Source of the DNA: Acidobacteriota bacterium
GTDB lineage: Bacteria; Acidobacteriota; Blastocatellia; RBC074
Reading direction: 5' to 3'
Assembly: GCA_016196035.1 (NCBI GenBank)
Contig: JACPYM010000088.1
Location: forward strand, 124,001-188,000
Length of the DNA stretch: 64,000 nt
Part shown: in pieces, positions 56,910-64,000 of the stretch
How positions within the stretch are numbered: the first letter of the stretch is position 1
Layout of the letters: every line of letters begins with the position of its first letter
Notes under the pieces: generated by a model
What the model saw: only the letters and a program-made list of their open reading frames with translations
What the model was told of the DNA's origin: nothing
Databases searched by the model: none
Program-made: the position numbers and the translations under genes

Positions 56910-57398
56910 CTAGAACGTCCACCGAGTCGCACTTCCCGTATACTCGCCCGGCACGTTGCTGAACCCGAAAATTACACGTGGTTGCAGCACATAGATCGGC
57001 CCCATTTTCGGATCGAGTTCCCAGTCGTATTTGATTTTGTATGCAGTGAACGCTTCTTGCGGCACGCTCTCTGTTGCCGTGATTTCAGCCGTTCCTTCCA
57101 CCATCACCGAACCCTCGCTGTGTTCGACGCTGATCACGCAAAGCGGATTGGCAGCCAGGTTGCGCGCTTTGCGCGAGCGCGCGCCGGTGCTGAAATAGAA
57201 AGCATTGTTGACCCACACGCACCAGATCGGCATTACATGGGGCCGCCCGTCGGGCCGTGTGGTCGAGAGCCAATAGTTGCGCGGTGTTTGCAAGCGCTCG
57301 ACGGCCCACGACCACGGCAGCATTCCGGCGGGATCTGCGGAAATGCCGTACTCGGGCATGTGCGGGCGGCCGGCTTGCGGTTCTGCTGGTTGGGACAT
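56910..57398 (-). CDS. PPOX-fold (pyridoxamine phosphate oxidase-like) protein
   Basis: A protein of 162 residues with the split-barrel flavin/F420-binding pattern: LQTPRNYWLSTTRPDGRPHVMPIWCVWVNNAFYFSTGARSRKARNL, then a strand that reads VMVEGTAEI. This matches the family of F420-dependent or flavin-dependent oxidoreductases rather than true PdxH. It is the last gene of the - strand run, 60 bases after the TIM-barrel gene, with a fragment of the 37685 repeat in the gap. Substrate unknown. Confidence 0.8.
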   Translation of the reverse strand: MSQPAEPQAGRPHMPEYGISADPAGMLPWSWAVERLQTPRNYWLSTTRPDGRPHVMPIWCVWVNNAFYFSTGARSRKARNLAANPLCVISVEHSEGSVMVEGTAEITATESVPQEAFTAYKIKYDWELDPKMGPIYVLQPRVIFGFSNVPGEYTGSATRWTF

Positions 57399-57425
57399 CG
57401 GCTTATCTCAGTTGTTTGGATTGGG

Positions 57426-57445
57426 CGAAGCCTTTGGAGTGCGTC
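57426..57445. repeat. Partial arm of the 37685 inverted repeat
   Basis: GCGAAGCCTTTGGAGTGCG matches the outer part of both arms of the 37685-37843 repeat. The inner palindrome is absent. This shows the repeat is a dispersed family, not a single local structure. Confidence 0.6.
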
Positions 57446-57458
57446 AACAGCACCATCT

Positions 57459-58397
57459 TTAGCCGTTGAACGACTCGCGCAAGACTTGCAAGCTTTTCGC
57501 CACGGCAATCTGGGCGTCTTCCTTACCTTCCATCTCCAGCGAAATCCAGCCTTTGAAACCGGCGCCGCGCAGGATTTTGGCAATGCGTTTGAAATCAGGA
57601 TCGAGCGTGTAATAGACACCGCCGCCGTAATAGGTTTTGGCCTGAACGATGCTGGCGTGCGGGGCCAGCCGTTCGAGTTGCGAGTATGGTTCGCCAAAGA
57701 AATTGCCCGTGTCCACGTTCAGCACCAGCCAAGGCGAATTGACGGCTTTGTAAATGCGCAGCAGCCCTTCCACCGAAGTCGTCAAACCCCAGTGATTTTC
57801 CAGCGCCATTGCGACACCGGCGGCTTCGGCATGCGGCAGGCATTGGTTGATGGATTCGATGCACCAGTTGAAAGCGTCATCGTCGGTGTAACCGGGCAAC
57901 GGCTGTTCTTTGCCACCGGCATCAAGCATCTTCTGAAAGTCGGGAATCGTGCCCCAGCGGCCCGAGTTCAAGCGAATTGCCGGACAACCCAGATAATGCG
58001 CGAGGTCAAGGCAGCGCTTAGTGTGGTCAATGTGCTCCTGCCGTTTGGCTTTGTCGGCTTGCACAAAGTTTTGATGAATCGAGAGGAAGAAAAGCGACAG
58101 CCCGTTGTCCCACGCCATCCGTTTCAGCTTGTTCAGATAGGGCTTCGTTTCGTTCTCCATCTGGCGGTGCAGAATTTCGACGCCCTCGAACCCCAGTTGC
58201 GCGGCGTTTTCAATCACTTTTTCTACCGGATACTTCACCTTGTCAAAATGCCAGTACGAATACGTCGAAACGCCAAAACGGATGCGCGCAGTGGAAGGCC
58301 CGGCTGCCACTGCCACTGGCAAAGCGTTGTCAGTTAAGGCGTGGCAAAGCGCCGCGCCTGCGCTGCTTTTAAGCAAAGTGCGTCTTGAGATAGTCAT
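57459..58397 (-). CDS. Tat-exported sugar phosphate isomerase/epimerase-like TIM barrel
   Basis: A protein of 312 residues. The N-terminus [18 protein letters not shown] is a twin-arginine signal. The rest is an AP-endonuclease-2-type TIM barrel with metal-site residues in [27 protein letters not shown] and ISLEMEG. Family members act on sugars or similar small molecules. The Tat signal means it folds with its metal before export. It lies 22 bases after rfbG on the same strand. Substrate unknown. Confidence 0.85.
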   Translation of the reverse strand: MTISRRTLLKSSAGAALCHALTDNALPVAVAAGPSTARIRFGVSTYSYWHFDKVKYPVEKVIENAAQLGFEGVEILHRQMENETKPYLNKLKRMAWDNGLSLFFLSIHQNFVQADKAKRQEHIDHTKRCLDLAHYLGCPAIRLNSGRWGTIPDFQKMLDAGGKEQPLPGYTDDDAFNWCIESINQCLPHAEAAGVAMALENHWGLTTSVEGLLRIYKAVNSPWLVLNVDTGNFFGEPYSQLERLAPHASIVQAKTYYGGGVYYTLDPDFKRIAKILRGAGFKGWISLEMEGKEDAQIAVAKSLQVLRESFNG

Positions 58398-58419
58398 AGA
58401 AGCTCCTGGAAATAAGTGG

Positions 58420-59403
58420 TTAGTTCAGTTCAGCCAAATGCTGGCGATACCAGTCAAGCGTGCGCAACAATCCTTCATCCAACGCAATCTCGGCACGCCA
58501 GCCCAGCCGTGTTTCGGCTTTTTCCGCCGACAGATATTGCGCGTCAATCTCGCGTTCGATCTTTTGTTTGAGCAGCACGTTGGGTGTGAGGCGCCCTTCC
58601 TGCCCCGCCAAGGCGATGATGCGATTGACCAGCGCCAGCATCTGCACCGGTTCGCCCGCGCCGAAATTGAACGCCTCGCCGCGCGCCGTTTCGATCTGTT
58701 CGGCCAGCGCCAAATAACCACGCGCGACATCGTCCACATAAACGAACTCGCGCAAGGGCGTGCCGTCGCTGCGAATGAGCGGCGCTTCGCCACGCAGCAC
58801 CGACAGAATCGTGCCGGGAATAATGCGCGACAGATTCATATCGCCCGGCCCGTAAATGTTGGCGAAGCGCGTCACCGCCACCGGCAGGCCATAGCTGTGC
58901 GCATACGAACGCGCCAGCACATCGGTGCAAACTTTCGAGGCGTCGTAAGGGAATAGGCCTAGCAATGGGTAGTCTTCGTGATAAGGCAATTCGTCGTGTG
59001 AGCCATAGGCTTTATCGCTGGACGCGACGACGACGCGCTTGACGGTCTGGCTGACGCGGCAGGCTTCGAGCAAAAAGTAACTGCCGCGAATGTTCGTCTC
59101 AAAGGTCGAAAGCGGCGAACGATTGGCCGCGCCGACAATGGCCTGGGCGGCGAGATGGAAGACGGCTTCGATCGCGTATTCGTTCAGCGCGCGTTCGAGC
59201 AGAGCATAGTCTTCGAGACTGCCTTGAATGACGGTGACGCGACGGCGCAGATCAAACAGATCAAGCGCATTGGCGCGCACCGCATCGCGTTGCAAACAGA
59301 CGACGCGCGCCCCCTGTTCGACCAACAACCGCGTGACGTGCGCGCCGATAAAGCCGGTCGCGCCAGTGACAAAGGCCGATCGATTTTTCCAGTAAGAACT
59401 CAT
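58420..59403 (-). CDS. rfbG: CDP-glucose 4,6-dehydratase-like SDR enzyme
   Basis: A protein of 327 residues. The Rossmann motif is GATGFIGAH (15-23), the catalytic pair is in YDASK, and the substrate region is [19 protein letters not shown]. It matches RfbG-type dehydratases, which turn CDP-glucose into CDP-4-keto-6-deoxyglucose. The adjacent rfbF supports CDP-glucose as substrate. The gap between the two genes is filled by the heptamer array at 59409-59462, and the start lies six bases from its edge. No ddhC-like next step is present in the window. Confidence 0.85.
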   Translation of the reverse strand: MSSYWKNRSAFVTGATGFIGAHVTRLLVEQGARVVCLQRDAVRANALDLFDLRRRVTVIQGSLEDYALLERALNEYAIEAVFHLAAQAIVGAANRSPLSTFETNIRGSYFLLEACRVSQTVKRVVVASSDKAYGSHDELPYHEDYPLLGLFPYDASKVCTDVLARSYAHSYGLPVAVTRFANIYGPGDMNLSRIIPGTILSVLRGEAPLIRSDGTPLREFVYVDDVARGYLALAEQIETARGEAFNFGAGEPVQMLALVNRIIALAGQEGRLTPNVLLKQKIEREIDAQYLSAEKAETRLGWRAEIALDEGLLRTLDWYRQHLAELN

Positions 59404-59408
59404 CGCAA

Positions 59409-59462
59409 AATCTCAAATCTCGAATCTCAAATCTCAAATCTCGAATCTCGAATCTCAAATCT
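59409..59462. repeat. Heptamer array between rfbF and rfbG
   Basis: About eight AATCTCA/AATCTCG units (+ strand) in a single arm, with no inverted partner. It fills the 63-base gap between the rfbF stop and the rfbG start and would place GAGATTT repeats directly in the ribosome-binding region of rfbG. Confidence 0.85.
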
Positions 59463-59466
59463 GTAG

Positions 59467-60243
59467 TTACCAAACTTTCCATTCGGCCTGTCCGGCATCC
59501 CACAATTGATTAAATTCGACGTTATCCTTGTACGTATCCAAGCACTTCCAAAAGCCCGTGTGCTGGTAGGCAATCAATTCGCCCGCGCGTGCCAGTCGTT
59601 CCAGCGGTTCGCGCTCAAGCACGCAATCAGCGTCGAGATAATCAAAGATGCCACGATTGAAAACGAAGAAGCCGCCGTTGATCCACTCCTGCATCATCGG
59701 CTTCTCTTCAAAATTGGTCACGGCGCTCTGTGCGTCGAGTTTCAAAATGCCAAAGCTGGAACGCGGATGCACTGCCGTCAGCGTCGCCAGTTTGCCATGC
59801 GCGCGGTGAAAAGCGAGCAGGGCAGGCAAATCCACATTGGCCAAGCCGTCGCCATACGTCACGCAAAACGTTTCATCCTCACCAAGGTAATGTTGAATGC
59901 GTTTGAGGCGTCCGCCGGTGTCGGTGTCCTGTCCCGTGTCGGCAAAGGTGATGCGCCAGTCATCACGTCCGCGTTCGTGTTTGAGCAATTGCATCTCGCC
60001 ACCCGCGCTGAGTTCCAGCGTGAAGTCGTGATCGAGCCAGTGCCGTTCGACGAAATAGCGTTTGATCGTGTCGCCCAAATAACCCAGACAAAGCACGAAA
60101 TCATTCAGCCCGTAGTGCGCATAAATTTTCAGCAGATGCCACAGCAGCGGACGCGCGCCGATTTCGATCAGCGCCTTGGGCAGATTGACGCCGTGTTCGC
60201 CCAAACGGGTGCCGCGCCCGCCGCAAAGGATGACGGTTTTCAT
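59467..60243 (-). CDS. rfbF: Glucose-1-phosphate cytidylyltransferase
   Basis: A protein of 258 residues. It opens with the nucleotidyltransferase motif [13 protein letters not shown] and [24 protein letters not shown], diagnostic of RfbF. Later segments [14 protein letters not shown] and [21 protein letters not shown] complete the active site. It makes CDP-glucose from CTP and glucose-1-phosphate for the rfbG enzyme downstream. Its ATG overlaps the stop of the alpha/beta hydrolase gene by four bases. Confidence 0.95.
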   Translation of the reverse strand: MKTVILCGGRGTRLGEHGVNLPKALIEIGARPLLWHLLKIYAHYGLNDFVLCLGYLGDTIKRYFVERHWLDHDFTLELSAGGEMQLLKHERGRDDWRITFADTGQDTDTGGRLKRIQHYLGEDETFCVTYGDGLANVDLPALLAFHRAHGKLATLTAVHPRSSFGILKLDAQSAVTNFEEKPMMQEWINGGFFVFNRGIFDYLDADCVLEREPLERLARAGELIAYQHTGFWKCLDTYKDNVEFNQLWDAGQAEWKVW

Positions 60244-61127
60244 CGGATGATTTTGTTCTTCTTCAGAAAGGTGGTCAGCGTACCGTTGAATTTCTCCGGC
60301 TCATCCATCATCAGGAAGTGGCTGACGCCCGGCCAGACCTGGTATTCGATGCCCGGCACCAGGTCGCGCACATACTTTTCATAATCGGCGCTCCACTGCG
60401 GATTGACCGCCATCAGCGCCAGCGTGGGCACGTTGATTTTATCCGCCTCTTTCCAGATTTCAGGATCGAGCATTCCGTCGAAGGCCGAGATCATCACGTG
60501 TTGCGGCGCGCTCAGCATCGCGGCTTTCACTTCATTGCGCGTTTGCTCGTTTTTCATCGCCTGCGTCAGATACGTCACCATCTGTTCAGCGTGTTGTTTG
60601 TACCCAGGCCCGCGAAACGGGTCGAGAAACTGCTTCATGGATTCTTTCGTGCCCATTGACTTGAGACTACCGTCCACGATGACCAGCGCGCGCACTTTGG
60701 CAGGATACCTGCGATAAAACTGGCGGATGACCGGCGTGCCCATGCTGTGGCCAACCAGCACGGCGCGTTCGACCTTGGCGTCTTGCAAGACGGCATCAAT
60801 CGCGCGTGCAAACAAATCCATCGAATAAGCGATGTTGTCAGGCTTGTCACTCTCACCGTGGCCGGGCAGGTCAATCGCAATCACGCGCGTCTGGCCGATG
60901 AAGGCTGGCACATTGGCTTTCCAGAACGTGGCGTTGCACGTCCAGCCGTGAACGAAAACGAGGGCCTCGTTCCCTTTTCCATAATTGTCATAATGCACGC
61001 GCAGGCCGTCGAGATTGGCAAAGCGGGTTTGCGGTTTGGGCGTTTGGGCAAAGGCTGTCTGTACACTTAGCCAAGCAAGACAAAGAGTCGCAGCCGTGAA
61101 TGCGGGGTGGCGCATTAATCGAAGCAT
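60240..61127 (-). CDS. Exported alpha/beta hydrolase
   Basis: A protein of 295 residues with a signal peptide (about 1-28, ending TAFAQ). The fold is clear: [14 protein letters not shown] (oxyanion loop), the nucleophile elbow GHSMGT and a late His in [13 protein letters not shown]. The start at 61127 was chosen over 61154. It overlaps rfbF by four bases, so a periplasmic hydrolase is co-translated with a cytoplasmic sugar-nucleotide enzyme. It may remove or trim an acyl group on the glycan, but this is only inference. Confidence 0.85.
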   Translation of the reverse strand: MLRLMRHPAFTAATLCLAWLSVQTAFAQTPKPQTRFANLDGLRVHYDNYGKGNEALVFVHGWTCNATFWKANVPAFIGQTRVIAIDLPGHGESDKPDNIAYSMDLFARAIDAVLQDAKVERAVLVGHSMGTPVIRQFYRRYPAKVRALVIVDGSLKSMGTKESMKQFLDPFRGPGYKQHAEQMVTYLTQAMKNEQTRNEVKAAMLSAPQHVMISAFDGMLDPEIWKEADKINVPTLALMAVNPQWSADYEKYVRDLVPGIEYQVWPGVSHFLMMDEPEKFNGTLTTFLKKNKIIR

Positions 61128-61140
61128 AGTTCTGGACCTT

Positions 61141-62748
61141 TCATTGAAGAGCATTCGTGATGGCCGTCCGAAACCAGTTGGTTTGTACGAGCCGTTTGGG
61201 GGGTAGCTTTAATTTACTCAGGAGTTGCCGGTTGAAGCGTGTTTTCATATCGAAATATGGGTAAAAGCTTTCCAGGTCGTCGCTGCGTAGCGCCTGCACA
61301 ATAGCCTGGGTAGCATTTTCGTCCCGCTTGATGTTTTCGTCATTCAACACGGAGTAGCCGCGGCGCGCGCCTTCCAAGCCGGTCAAGATGTAATCGCGCT
61401 GTTCGTTCTTTTGCCGCCCGATCTCAGCGCGGTAGGTTTCGGCATCAAAATCCGGGACGGCTTCCTGTAAGTTGTCAGGATGATAAAGATAGTTCTCAAA
61501 AGCGTAATAACCAAGTACGCGCAAATTGGGGAAATGCTGACGTAGCCTGGCAATCTCTCCGTCAGTCAAATAATCGCGATCCATCAACCCGTAGTATGCA
61601 GGGTTCTGTTTCACGTTCAAATAGACTTGCCGTTTGTCTTGCACGCCAATGAACAATTTGTCGGGCAGGTTAAGCAGGTTGTAGTACTCATCATTCTTGT
61701 TTTCACAGAGGATCAGTTGCTTGCCCTGAAAGACGCGCAGCAACGTTTCTTTAGGGACGGCAATCTCGTAAACCTCGAGTGACTCTTTTGGTTGCGGAAT
61801 GATGGTTTGCGGTAGATCGAAGTCGAATTGATCGAAGTCGAGGAGCGCGGCGTGCGCGGCTTCGCGGGCATACTGAATGAAGCCGAGCGAATGGCTGGCC
61901 GTCCAAAGCTGACAGTTATCGGGAATCCAATGTTCAGTGATCTCTTTCAGAAGCGCATATTGCAGGGAAGTATTGAGATGGGCATCAAGCTCGTCTATAA
62001 AGTAAATTGTATCGCGGTATAGGTTATTACGATTGAATAGATTGAAAAGAATGTTGACGATCTCTTTTTCACCACTGCTAAGCAAGTTGTAGTGAACGTC
62101 GGCTTCGCCTTTGCGGAAACGAATGTCGGCGGGCTTTCCTTCCAGGGGTGGAACCAGCCGGTGAAGCACCAGGGAAGTTGGCGGCTTTGCCCCAAAGACC
62201 CTTTCGAGGGCCTGGTTGATGGGATTGATGTAGCGAGTCTTTAATTCGTCAGAGTCGAAGCGCCCACCGTTGAACACTTCTTTGAGAATCTTGCCAGTCA
62301 CGACGTCCAGGTCATTTTCAAATCGCTGATCAAGCTCAATGTAAAGACGAGGACGATCCCGGTCATGCTCGATCTCGATAGAAGTTTGAGGGCCAGTTCG
62401 GGTCAGACGAGGAACCTGTCTTAATGCGCTACGTCCATAAAAAGCAGTCTTATCAACTGCTGATCCCTGGTTGTTGGCACTCCTCTTAGCGACATATCCA
62501 TCGTTAAACTCTACGGAAACTTCAGACGCATCTTGAGCAACTTTGCTGTAATAGGCCGGGTCGCCAGAGGAATTCCTATCCTTGCTATAACTAGAGACCC
62601 ACTCAAAGGCATCAAAAACACAACTCTTTCCACTACCGTTCGCCCCAATCATCAACACCAACTTCGGTGCCGGTTGTGCAATTGACAGGTCAATTGTCAG
62701 ATCAGTAAAGCGTTTGAAGTTTTGCAGTCGCAGCTTGTTGATAAACAT
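61141..62748 (-). CDS. AAA ATPase-DUF4435 fusion, PARIS-like
   Basis: A protein of 535 residues with two parts. Residues 1-320 are an SMC/ABC-type AAA ATPase: Walker A GANGSGKS (35-42), signature LSSGEKEI (about 221), Walker B IYFIDELDAH (about 250) and the H-loop ASHS (about 285). Residues about 344-535 match the TOPRIM-like DUF4435 fold: LILCENKNDEYY (acidic start), VQDKRQV, GLMDRDYL (DxD) and YYAFENYLYHP. In the PARIS anti-phage system the ATPase AriA holds the DUF4435 nuclease AriB until triggered; fused forms are known. The ATG at 62748 is 11 bases after the GT2 stop. It could alternatively be another OLD-like AAA-TOPRIM nuclease. Confidence 0.75.
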   Translation of the reverse strand: MFINKLRLQNFKRFTDLTIDLSIAQPAPKLVLMIGANGSGKSCVFDAFEWVSSYSKDRNSSGDPAYYSKVAQDASEVSVEFNDGYVAKRSANNQGSAVDKTAFYGRSALRQVPRLTRTGPQTSIEIEHDRDRPRLYIELDQRFENDLDVVTGKILKEVFNGGRFDSDELKTRYINPINQALERVFGAKPPTSLVLHRLVPPLEGKPADIRFRKGEADVHYNLLSSGEKEIVNILFNLFNRNNLYRDTIYFIDELDAHLNTSLQYALLKEITEHWIPDNCQLWTASHSLGFIQYAREAAHAALLDFDQFDFDLPQTIIPQPKESLEVYEIAVPKETLLRVFQGKQLILCENKNDEYYNLLNLPDKLFIGVQDKRQVYLNVKQNPAYYGLMDRDYLTDGEIARLRQHFPNLRVLGYYAFENYLYHPDNLQEAVPDFDAETYRAEIGRQKNEQRDYILTGLEGARRGYSVLNDENIKRDENATQAIVQALRSDDLESFYPYFDMKTRFNRQLLSKLKLPPKRLVQTNWFRTAITNALQ

Positions 62749-62759
62749 AGCGCAGTCTT

Positions 62760-63521
62760 TCAATTCTTGTTTGAATTGTGCTCCAACTCCCAGATTTTGG
62801 CGTATTTCAGGAACACACTGTAGGCCGTGAACATTGCAATAATCAATCCCTGCACGCCATCGCGAAAGCCTTGTTTGAGCAGGTACGTGCGCACAAAGGC
62901 CGCCACCGGCAACACAAACAACTCCGCCATCCGCGCGCGCTTGCCGCTCTTGTGCAAGTGTTCCGCCGCGAGCGTGGTGTAGGTGTCGAGCACACGATGA
63001 TGGTCGCTCAGGTCGCGTTTGGTGTAATGCAGCAACTCGCCCGGCAAAATTTCAACGCGCCCGCGCACGTGGGCGACTTCGTGTGGCGCAACACCGTCCC
63101 AATAACTGGCGGCCTTGCGATAAAGCCGCATCTGGTAATCGGGATACCAGCCCGAATGCTTGATCCACCGACCCAAATAAAACGTGCGCCGCGCGATCTT
63201 GAAGCCATCCGGCAACGCCGTCGGGTCTTGTTGGCGCAAGGCTTCGGTAGCGGCGCACAACTCCGGCGTCACTCGTTCATCGGCGTCGAGCCAAAGTATC
63301 CAATCGCCCGTTGTCAGCGAATCGGAATACAGGTGCTTGTCTTTGTAACCGCGAAATTCGCGCTGAAAAATCTTGTCGGTATACCGGCGCGCAATTTCAA
63401 CTGTATTGTCGGTCGAAGCCGAGTCGCAGACGACAAGTTCGTCCGCCCAGGCGACCGATTCGCAGGCGGCGGCGATGTTATCGGCTTCGTTATAGACGTT
63501 GATTTTGACGGAGATTTTCAA
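62760..63521 (-). CDS. WaaE/KdtX-like family 2 glycosyltransferase
   Basis: A protein of 253 residues. The GT2 pattern is [19 protein letters not shown] at the start, [18 protein letters not shown] and [11 protein letters not shown] (DxD). The central [18 protein letters not shown] and [21 protein letters not shown] segments are typical of the lipopolysaccharide core transferase group WaaE/KdtX. The only sensible start is a TTG at 63521, giving MKISVKINV, nine bases after the Uma2 stop; the longer frame has no ribosome site. It probably adds a sugar to LPS or another surface glycan. Confidence 0.8.
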   Translation of the reverse strand: MKISVKINVYNEADNIAAACESVAWADELVVCDSASTDNTVEIARRYTDKIFQREFRGYKDKHLYSDSLTTGDWILWLDADERVTPELCAATEALRQQDPTALPDGFKIARRTFYLGRWIKHSGWYPDYQMRLYRKAASYWDGVAPHEVAHVRGRVEILPGELLHYTKRDLSDHHRVLDTYTTLAAEHLHKSGKRARMAELFVLPVAAFVRTYLLKQGFRDGVQGLIIAMFTAYSVFLKYAKIWELEHNSNKN

Positions 63522-63529
63522 GCGGGCTT

Positions 63530-64000
63530 TTAGACTTTCGGAGGGGAAGGGGTTGGCATAAACAAGGACGCGACTGGGCAAGCGAAGCCGGGTAAGAGCG
63601 GCGAAGTCAATGCGTCTTCGTTGAGCAAGGTGGCAATTTGTGTGAGCCGGGTGCGCTGGCGGCGGAAGACTTCGACGCGCTTTTTCTGCCAATCCACAAT
63701 CCAGTATTCGCGCACACCGCGCCGCGAATAGAGCTTCAATTTGGTGTCACGGTCACGCGTTTCGTTTTGCCAGCCAGGTGAAATCACTTCGACCACCAAA
63801 TCGGGTGCATCGTTCAGCTTGCCATTTTCGCCGAGAATCTGTGGCAACCGTTCGGCGCTAACCCACACCACATCAGGCGCGACGGCATCGTAAATGCTGA
63901 AGATGACGCCGGGCGCTAGTACTCCATCAAGCTGTAAGTGATGGATGCTGAGAGCGCATCCGGGATGTAGGGCGGGATTAAATCCCGCCCTACATCCCTC
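63530..64000 (-). CDS. Uma2-family (DUF820) protein, 5' end cut by the window
   Basis: The visible C-terminal part has the Uma2 core: [55 protein letters not shown]. This is a restriction endonuclease-like fold with unknown role, often in many copies in Acidobacteriota and Cyanobacteria. The frame stays open to the window edge, but bases 63962-63998 are a perfect palindrome translated in frame, so the N-terminus is either beyond the edge or disrupted by the repeat. No start can be assigned. Confidence 0.7.
   Translation of the reverse strand, partial: EGCRAGFNPALHPGCALSIHHLQLDGVLAPGVIFSIYDAVAPDVVWVSAERLPQILGENGKLNDAPDLVVEVISPGWQNETRDRDTKLKLYSRRGVREYWIVDWQKKRVEVFRRQRTRLTQIATLLNEDALTSPLLPGFACPVASLFMPTPSPPKV
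63962..63998. repeat. Perfect 18-bp palindrome at the window edge
   Basis: GGGATGTAGGGCGGGATT and its reverse complement AATCCCGCCCTACATCCC are separated by one A. It lies in the open frame of the Uma2 gene. Confidence 0.85.

Noticed and set aside
56982-58337. Long + strand frame of 451 codons
   Set aside because: It lies opposite the PPOX and TIM-barrel genes, both clear families; it has no ribosome site or family pattern.

Overview
The window looks like a chromosomal piece of an Acidobacteriota genome, most likely from the Blastocatellia side. This rests on five MacB/FtsX-type permeases of the ADOP class (acidobacterial duplicated orphan permease), two PadR regulators of the kind that pairs with them, a C-terminal domain of the Soli_cterm type on a secreted protein, and GC-rich coding with many intergenic palindromes. 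I see no rRNA, no convincing tRNA, no CRISPR array and no transposase gene. The mobile-looking content is small, non-coding and palindromic.

Layout. 1-5916 is the end of a Tad/Flp pilus operon on the + strand: two TadE-type pseudopilins, the CpaE/TadZ ATPase, the CpaF/TadA motor ATPase, TadB and TadC. A giant exported protein with about 17 HYR repeats (6680-13363) and an overlapping Ig-like membrane protein follow on the same strand and may be the surface adhesin partner of the pilus. 14450-18777 (- strand) is a two-gene unit, a TIR-domain protein plus an nSTAND-TPR ATPase, that resembles prokaryotic NLR-like immunity or signalling modules. 18953-23330 holds an MpaB-type oxygenase, a zinc-ribbon/RDD membrane protein and the ribosome-rescue factor RqcH.

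23389-26464 is a PadR-ADOP pair. 27023-29369 is a BlaI-BlaR1-like pair in which the M56 protease carries extra lipoyl-like and PepSY-like domains; a clean palindromic operator overlaps the blaI ribosome binding site. 29911-33316 holds a MarR regulator followed by a large secreted TIM-barrel-like protein with the acidobacterial C-terminal domain. 33458-37231 holds a PadR-less ADOP and an FG-GAP repeat protein. 37893-42023 is a glycan cluster: a GT39-like enzyme, a methyltransferase and a methyltransferase-GT2 fusion. 42400-44274 holds small secreted proteins, one with a single CxxCH haem motif, and a VOC protein. 44329-52852 is a PadR regulator followed by three tandem ADOPs, with no ATPase. 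53069-56077 is an iron operon, feoB then a DtxR-FeoA fusion, with a Fur-box-like site upstream. 56910-64000 is a - strand run: Uma2 (partial), a WaaE-like GT2, an AAA-DUF4435 single-chain protein resembling a fused PARIS defence protein, an alpha/beta hydrolase, rfbF, rfbG, a Tat-exported TIM-barrel protein and a PPOX-fold protein.

The strongest unexplained signals are non-coding. (1) A palindromic, transposon-like repeat family occurs in five copies; its CTAG/TTAG edges supply the TAG stop codon of three neighbouring genes. (2) Seven-base-pair tandem repeats recur at seven loci with unrelated sequences but the same period, usually as inverted arms of a hairpin; one pair sits in frame inside the nSTAND gene. 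(3) A 205-bp hairpin-rich element has inserted into one such hairpin, leaving a 7-bp target duplication, and an uninterrupted relative lies 23 kb away.
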